Assembly: GCA_002385265.1 (NCBI GenBank)
Contig: DGDD01000163.1
Span: 1-11,166, forward strand
DNA length: 11,166 bases
Source of the DNA: Chitinophagaceae bacterium UBA3961
GTDB taxonomy: Bacteria > Bacteroidota > Bacteroidia > Chitinophagales > Chitinophagaceae
Reading direction: 5' to 3'
Shown: one piece after another, positions 7,593 through 11,166 of the stretch
Layout: each line of letters opens with the position of its first letter
Position numbering within the stretch: the stretch's first letter is position 1
Notes under the pieces: generated by a model
Seen by the model: only the letters and a program-made list of their open reading frames with translations
Databases searched by the model: none
Told to the model about the DNA's origin: nothing
Translations under genes and position numbers: made by a program

Positions 7593-7625
7593 GAAAGTTA
7601 CAAATCTTGAGCTTCTGATTACAAA
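7593..7625 (-). promoter_or_regulatory. Possible Bacteroidota promoter for the nuclease-like gene
   Basis: On the minus strand TTTG (7625-7622) is followed after 21 bases by TAACTTTC (7600-7593). This matches the Bacteroidota layout TTTG-N19-21-TAnnTTTG except for the final G. Transcription would start about 85-90 bases before the ATG and pass through the hairpin at 7522-7547. AT-rich sequence makes such matches fairly common. Confidence 0.35.
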
Positions 7626-7640
7626 TTATTAATACTCTCT

Positions 7641-8561
7641 CTAAGCATAAATATATCCTAAGCCCAATGTACTCCACACCTGTGCATTTGTTCTTGTCAT
7701 AATAGGCGATGGTTTTAATATTTCTGAAGGATTGGGATGTGTGGCAGCAGGGTTTAAAATCTGCCAGTCTGCAAATAACTTATCTATAAAACCATGATGT
7801 AACCAGAAGATTGGGTCGGCAGGTGATGAAGCCGTTCCGATTGTGCCGCCTACTAAACCATGCAGCCTGTTGTGGAAAGGTGATGCTTCTAATTGAGAAG
7901 AAAAAGTTGCAAAATTTGTATTTGCTATTAATGTAGCATGTTGTGCAGCTGTTGGCAATAAAGTATCGTTGAATGAACCGCCTCTTGTAATTCCCCAGCG
8001 GGTAAAGTCAGCGCTGTTATTTAACTGAGGTGGTATATACCTGTCTTCTATCCAGTTCCAGTAAGGAATTGTTACCAAAGGATTGATAGCAATTAATCTG
8101 GCTTCTAATTTTGCAAGATATTCTCTGTGCCATGTTAAAAAATTTATACCGCCATGTGCACCCCACATGTGTCCGGCAGGAGTAGTCATTGCCTGTACAT
8201 GTATTTGTACAAATTCCTGGTAAGTTGGTGCAGGCATATCCGTATCGGCTAATGCTTCAATGGCATAAATAAAACGATTCCATTCCAAAGGGGTAAGGTT
8301 CTTTTGATTTTTTCTGCGGCGGTATTTTGGCCTGCAAAAATATTTATGCCAAAACCAGTGTGGGTCAAGTAAATCTTTATGCAAAAATTTTTCCGGGATA
8401 AATCGTAATTCTTCAACGTTTATTTTTAGTTCAGGCGATTTAATTTTTTGTTTGCCAATTTCTTTTGGAGCTTCTCTTAAAAGCTGCCTCATTTGTACCG
8501 GACTAATTGTCCATTCTTTTACACTTTTTGTTTTCCGGGGAAATAGTTTACCATGGGCCAT
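7641..8561 (-). CDS. Tyrosinase-family type-3 copper protein
   Basis: The protein is a binuclear copper enzyme of the tyrosinase/catechol oxidase family, expected to hydroxylate monophenols and/or oxidise diphenols to quinones. Its 306 residues match both family signatures. The CuA site is H136[17 protein letters not shown] (136-153), with H121 upstream as the likely first ligand, H136 second and H145 third. The CuB site has H230 and H234 (HNRLH) and [12 protein letters not shown] (249-260), in which H256 is the third ligand. All six copper ligands are therefore present. There is no signal peptide or Tat motif; the N-terminus ([12 protein letters not shown]) is basic, so the enzyme appears cytoplasmic unless exported unusually. 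No caddie-type metallochaperone is adjacent. The gene stands alone between a promoter and a terminator. Whether the product is melanin or a modified secondary metabolite cannot be read from the sequence. Confidence 0.92.
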   Translation of the reverse strand: MAHGKLFPRKTKSVKEWTISPVQMRQLLREAPKEIGKQKIKSPELKINVEELRFIPEKFLHKDLLDPHWFWHKYFCRPKYRRRKNQKNLTPLEWNRFIYAIEALADTDMPAPTYQEFVQIHVQAMTTPAGHMWGAHGGINFLTWHREYLAKLEARLIAINPLVTIPYWNWIEDRYIPPQLNNSADFTRWGITRGGSFNDTLLPTAAQHATLIANTNFATFSSQLEASPFHNRLHGLVGGTIGTASSPADPIFWLHHGFIDKLFADWQILNPAATHPNPSEILKPSPIMTRTNAQVWSTLGLGYIYA

Positions 8562-8671
8562 AATATGAAAGGTTTAAGGTTTGTTTTTTCTTAACGCTGA
8601 AAAAATATGAACGCCTCGTTTTACCTATTGCGAAGAAGGGGCATCAACCGATATTGATTTATTACGACACT

Positions 8672-8702
8672 TAAAAGTACCACCTATGTATGGCAATGTC
8701 AA
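8672..8702 (-). promoter_or_regulatory. Promoter of the tyrosinase gene
   Basis: On the minus strand TTGACA (8702-8697) is followed after 17 bases by TACTTT (8679-8674). The latter extends to TACTTTTA, one base from the Bacteroidota TAnnTTTG element, with TTG at the correct distance. It therefore fits both general and Bacteroidota promoter models. The start would be near 8665, giving a leader of about 100 bases. Confidence 0.55.
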
Positions 8703-8717
8703 TACCACAAAGTGGTA
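8703..8717. promoter_or_regulatory. Palindrome TACCAC-AAA-GTGGTA abutting the tyrosinase -35
   Basis: Perfect 6-bp arms flank a 3-base centre, directly upstream of the -35 hexamer. A further TACCAC half-site at 8678-8683 overlaps the -10 region, exactly 25 bp from the left arm of the palindrome. This layout suggests binding by a dimeric regulator that could contact or block the polymerase. The regulator is not in the window. Confidence 0.45.
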
Positions 8718-8796
8718 ATTATTTATTGTAGAAAGATAAGAGGGGATGTGAGAAATTTAGGGCAACCCTATTCCTTTAAGCAGGGTTTAGAAAAGA

Positions 8797-8822
8797 AAAG
8801 AGGCATCCGATTATGCCTCTTT
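8797..8822 (-). terminator. Intrinsic terminator of the DUF305 operon
   Basis: AAAGAGGCAT pairs perfectly with ATGCCTCTTT around a 6-base loop. On the minus strand it is followed by TCTTTTCT. It begins about 40 bases after the DUF305 stop. The plus-strand side is also T-rich (CTTTTTATTTT), so it may work in both directions. Confidence 0.8.
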
Positions 8823-8862
8823 CTTTTTATTTTGATATGATGCTATTTTATTCTTAAACCAA

Positions 8863-9477
8863 TTATCGCTTGTTTGCCTTAAGCCAGTTACTTAGTTCAA
8901 TTATTTCTTTATTTTGCGCTGTAATAATATTGTTTGCAATCGTTTTTAACTGGGCATTATCTCCATGATGCAGATAAGCAGAAGCATCCTGTATGGCGGC
9001 CTGGTGATGAATAACCATTAAGGTGGCATAGTCGTTATCTATATCGCCGGTAATAATTTGGACATCAGATTGCCTGGTTGTTTTTTCCATATTATCCATT
9101 TGCTCCTGCATAAAATCCATGTCCATATTATTTACCGATAAAGACATTCTTATGGTTTTAAGCACAGCAATTTCGGCGGTTTGGTCTGCTATTACTTTTT
9201 GTGCAAACCTTTTCAGACTGTCATTTTTCCCTGCTGCTACCATTGCTTTTGACATGTTAAGGGCACCTTCATGGTGCATAATCATCATCTCACTAAAATC
9301 CACTTCGGGGTCCATCGTCATTGTCATTGCTTCCATCCTGTCCATCATAACATGCATACTATCCATCATCCTGTTATCATCATGGGCTTGAAGAATAATA
9401 CCATCAGCATCTTTTTTACATGCTGTAAATCCTAAACTAACTGTAATCATAGCGATACCGAATATTACTTTTTTCAT
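8863..9477 (-). CDS. DUF305 lipoprotein with two ferritin-like repeats, Met/His-rich
   Basis: The protein has 204 residues. A lipoprotein signal (MKKVIFGIAMITVSLGFTAC) puts lipidated Cys20 before KKD. Two DUF305 half-domains follow: DFSEMMIMHHEGALNMSKAM (60-79) with its second helix to about 107, and DYATLMVIHHQAAIQDASAY (149-168) with its second helix to about 199. The HH pairs at 68-69 and 157-158 are the conserved putative metal-site residues. DUF305 is a four-helix ferritin-like family, and characterised members such as cyanobacterial CopM bind copper. A Met-rich stretch (about 37-67, including M37, M38, M41, M44, M45, M48, M51, M53, M55) adds soft-metal ligands. An envelope copper or silver buffering role is inferred. 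It follows the propeller lipoprotein after 39 bases, probably as the last gene of the same operon. Confidence 0.9.
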   Translation of the reverse strand: MKKVIFGIAMITVSLGFTACKKDADGIILQAHDDNRMMDSMHVMMDRMEAMTMTMDPEVDFSEMMIMHHEGALNMSKAMVAAGKNDSLKRFAQKVIADQTAEIAVLKTIRMSLSVNNMDMDFMQEQMDNMEKTTRQSDVQIITGDIDNDYATLMVIHHQAAIQDASAYLHHGDNAQLKTIANNIITAQNKEIIELSNWLKANKR

Positions 9478-9516
9478 TATTCTACTTTTATATTTTAAAA
9501 TGATATGACGTTACAA

Positions 9517-10587
9517 TTATAATTTGAATACAATTCCATTTGGCTTTTTCCCAACCGGAATGTCCTTAACTTTTGTATGTGTGGAAACATTAATGACTGA
9601 TACTGTGTTGGCCCCCTGATTAGTTACATAAGCGTAGCCACCGTTAAAGGCGATAGCATGAGCATCTGCGCCGGTTACAAATTCTCCGTGTTTCATCCAG
9701 GTGTTGCCGCCCATATCCTGGTAGTAAGCCACTTTGCCACTGGTGGCATTACTTACCCATAATTCATTTGCTGTAGCATTAAATGCTGCAAATCCGGGTT
9801 TGAAATTTAGTACAATCGTTCCCAGATTTGCATTTGTTGCCACATCAATTACAGAAATACTTTGAGCATCTTCATTGTCAACAAACATTTTTCCACCCGA
9901 TGCAGGCCACGCGCCAACCGGATTTGATTCAACGTTGATAGTAGCAATTACAGCTTTGGTTGAAGGGTTAATTACAGATACTGTATTACTCATTCCGTTA
10001 CATACATAAGCTTTCGTTCCATCAGCGCTGAATGTAACTTCAGCAGGTTCATCCCCTACAGTAATTGTATTCTTTAACACATAGGTAGAGGCATCATAAA
10101 CTAACACTTTTCCCGCCATATCCATTTGCGAAGTCCATATCTCCGTTCCGTCCGGAGAAAATACTGCGTTATGATTCATTACCGGCACCTCGAAGTTTTT
10201 CTTTATTGCACCTGTAACAGCATTCATTACAACCACCATACCTTTCATACCCGGCATACCACCGGTGTGCCCGGCACTTAAATCCATACCCGGAACCCCA
10301 ATTGCCAGATGATGTTCGCCACCTGACTGATGATGATAAATATGGTGTGGCCACATAATCATGCTGCCGCCACTGCTCATTAGATTAATGCTGTCGGTTA
10401 CAGTATTCGTACTAAGTTTAATTACGGAAATGGTGCTGCTTTCACCATTTACTACATAAGCAGCAGGGTAGTCAATATTTTTTTCTTCCATTGGCATTGA
10501 CATGTCATGCTTTTTTTTGCAGGATGGCATTGCAAAGATTACTGCCATTATCAATAGTATAGCAGCATTGGATTTTAATTGTTTCAT
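9517..10587 (-). CDS. YncE-family beta-propeller lipoprotein with His/Met-rich insertion
   Basis: The protein has 356 residues. The signal ends at MPSC, making Cys23 the lipid anchor. Repeated blades of about 40 residues carry the YVTN/YncE pattern: AAYVVNGESSTISVIKLST (42-60), KAYVCNGMSNTVSVINPST (192-210) and YAYVTNQGANTVSVINVST (318-336). SPDGTEIW (144-151) and SADGTKAY (187-194) are the inter-strand turns. An insertion after the first blade is rich in His and Met (HHIYHH 81-86, EHH 91-93, GHTGGMPGMKGM 106-117). More Met and His follow the lipid Cys (HDMSMPM, 27-33). Propellers of this type usually act as binding or scaffold proteins and lack a catalytic signature. With the DUF305 gene 39 bases downstream, an envelope metal-binding or partner role is plausible but unproven. 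Confidence 0.87.
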   Translation of the reverse strand: MKQLKSNAAILLIMAVIFAMPSCKKKHDMSMPMEEKNIDYPAAYVVNGESSTISVIKLSTNTVTDSINLMSSGGSMIMWPHHIYHHQSGGEHHLAIGVPGMDLSAGHTGGMPGMKGMVVVMNAVTGAIKKNFEVPVMNHNAVFSPDGTEIWTSQMDMAGKVLVYDASTYVLKNTITVGDEPAEVTFSADGTKAYVCNGMSNTVSVINPSTKAVIATINVESNPVGAWPASGGKMFVDNEDAQSISVIDVATNANLGTIVLNFKPGFAAFNATANELWVSNATSGKVAYYQDMGGNTWMKHGEFVTGADAHAIAFNGGYAYVTNQGANTVSVINVSTHTKVKDIPVGKKPNGIVFKL

Positions 10588-10651
10588 TTCGTTGGGATTT
10601 GTTTTATAAAAGGTGATACAATAAAAGGTTAAAAAGAGTTGCCTGTAACTA

Positions 10652-11166
10652 TTATTTTCTTTTGCCAGGTAAGGAATAAGTTAGCGACAGCATAGTACCA
10701 AAACTGCTGAACCTTAAATTACTATTATTGAAACGGGTTAAAGGAAATTTAAAATATGGCTCAAACGAAATGTTCCAGCTTTTATTTATTTGCTGTTTAA
10801 TACCAACTGAGAAGTTGGATGTGATTGAAGTAGAAAAATCATTGTTATTATGATAAGCACTGCTATGGCTTCTTTCTATTGCAGTGTTGCCATCAGCCAC
10901 AAATTTGTAATGCACATTCTCCATCCGCATTTTATTAATGGAAAACCCTGCAGCAGTGTAGAAACTGGTTTTATTTTTTGATGAAAAATTATAATAAAGC
11001 ATTACGGGGATTTCTAAAAAACGGCAATAACCGGTTGCATCTTCCAGCTTGATACTTGTATAAGAGGGCAGGCTGAGTTTTGCAGAATCGAACGAAATAT
11101 CTTTGCCGGAAGCAGTAAAGAATTTCTTAGAAATCAATATCCCCGACCTGATTTCTATAGATCGGC
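10652..11166 (-). CDS. Outer-membrane beta-barrel protein (PorT/OMP_b-brl-like), 5' end outside window
   Basis: The frame stays open to the right edge, so the start is missing; about 171 C-terminal residues are visible. A TTG at 11137 could act as a start but has a coding-like sequence before it (RSIEIRSGILISKKFF), which fits an internal barrel strand. The segment FLEIPVMLYYNF followed by SFYTAAGFSINKM is typical of the Bacteroidota outer-membrane beta-barrel domain, where a conserved LEIP strand precedes a glycine-rich one. Alternating strands continue (FSTSITSNFSVGIKQQI, WNISFEPYFKFPL) to a final strand FGTMLSLTYSL before a basic tail PGKRK. It precedes the propeller gene by 64 bases on the same strand and may share its transcript. 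The role is unknown; no catalytic motif is visible. Confidence 0.75.
   Translation of the reverse strand, partial: RSIEIRSGILISKKFFTASGKDISFDSAKLSLPSYTSIKLEDATGYCRFLEIPVMLYYNFSSKNKTSFYTAAGFSINKMRMENVHYKFVADGNTAIERSHSSAYHNNNDFSTSITSNFSVGIKQQINKSWNISFEPYFKFPLTRFNNSNLRFSSFGTMLSLTYSLPGKRK

Larger units (their letters stand above)
8562..8862. other. Intergenic region between tyrosinase and DUF305 genes
   Basis: These 301 bases contain no convincing gene. From left to right they hold the tyrosinase leader (8562-8665), its promoter (8672-8702) and palindrome (8703-8717). A weak hairpin follows (AACCCT 8764-8769 with AGGGTT 8782-8787), then the terminator of the DUF305 operon (8797-8822). Confidence 0.6.

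Noticed and set aside
7498..7677. A 60-codon upstream extension of the nuclease-like gene
   Set aside because: It overlaps the tyrosinase 3' end, runs through a terminator and promoter-like sequence, and encodes a Cys/Ile/Leu-rich segment of non-coding character. The ATG at 7497 gives a natural N-terminus.
8764..8787. AACCCT/AGGGTT hairpin as a second terminator
   Set aside because: Only 6 bp with a 12-base loop and no T-run on either strand; it is mentioned only as part of the intergenic region.
11137..11137. TTG at 11137 as the true start of the outer-membrane barrel protein
   Set aside because: The frame continues open to the window edge with barrel-like residues and no signal peptide follows the TTG, so the gene is treated as truncated by the window.
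1..11166. CRISPR arrays, tRNA/rRNA genes, insertion sequences or phage genes
   Set aside because: No regularly spaced repeats, tRNA-like cloverleaf, transposase motifs or terminal inverted repeats were seen on either strand.

Overview
The window looks like a chromosomal segment of a Bacteroidota bacterium, most likely from the Chitinophagaceae/Sphingobacteriales side. The support is moderate GC, starts without strong Shine-Dalgarno sequences, promoter-like elements of the TAnnTTTG type, a TonB-dependent receptor, Bacteroidota-style short lipoproteins with CKK after the lipid cysteine, and a PorT-like outer-membrane barrel. No tRNA, rRNA, CRISPR array, insertion sequence or phage gene was seen. 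All genes are on the minus strand except the TonB-dependent receptor.

Region 1 (about 1-3621, minus strand, read right to left) is a heavy-metal efflux operon. It holds a His-rich HYC_CC_PP-like exported protein, a TolC-type outer-membrane channel, an RND periplasmic adaptor that overlaps the TolC gene by 4 bases, and the start of a small exported DUF4440/NTF2-like protein cut by the window edge. The inner-membrane RND pump expected in such an operon is not in the window. The adaptor has an unusual duplicated N-terminus with two AHGGEDHGDA motifs, the second behind an internal membrane hairpin.

Region 2 (3622-6250) is a 391-base divergent intergenic region with a perfect 9-bp inverted repeat and an 8-bp direct repeat. 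It is followed by a FecA-like TonB-dependent receptor on the plus strand, which ends in a strong hairpin terminator shared with the convergent gene.

Region 3 (6250-8862, minus strand) carries an unrecognised 415-residue protein. It joins a helix-hairpin-helix/glycosylase-like segment to a C-terminal PD-(D/E)XK-like nuclease segment. Upstream is a type-3 copper tyrosinase that matches both copper-site signatures and has a well-formed promoter with an adjacent palindrome.

Region 4 (8863-11166, minus strand) is a likely operon of an outer-membrane beta-barrel protein (5' end outside the window), a YncE-type beta-propeller lipoprotein with a His/Met-rich insertion, and a two-domain DUF305 lipoprotein rich in Met and His.

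Taken together, the genes suggest a metal-handling neighbourhood, with copper the best guess: envelope binding proteins (DUF305, propeller, His-rich protein), an efflux channel and adaptor, an outer-membrane importer and a copper enzyme. The functional link between the blocks is inference from proximity and residue composition. The nuclease-like gene does not fit this theme and is the least explained item.
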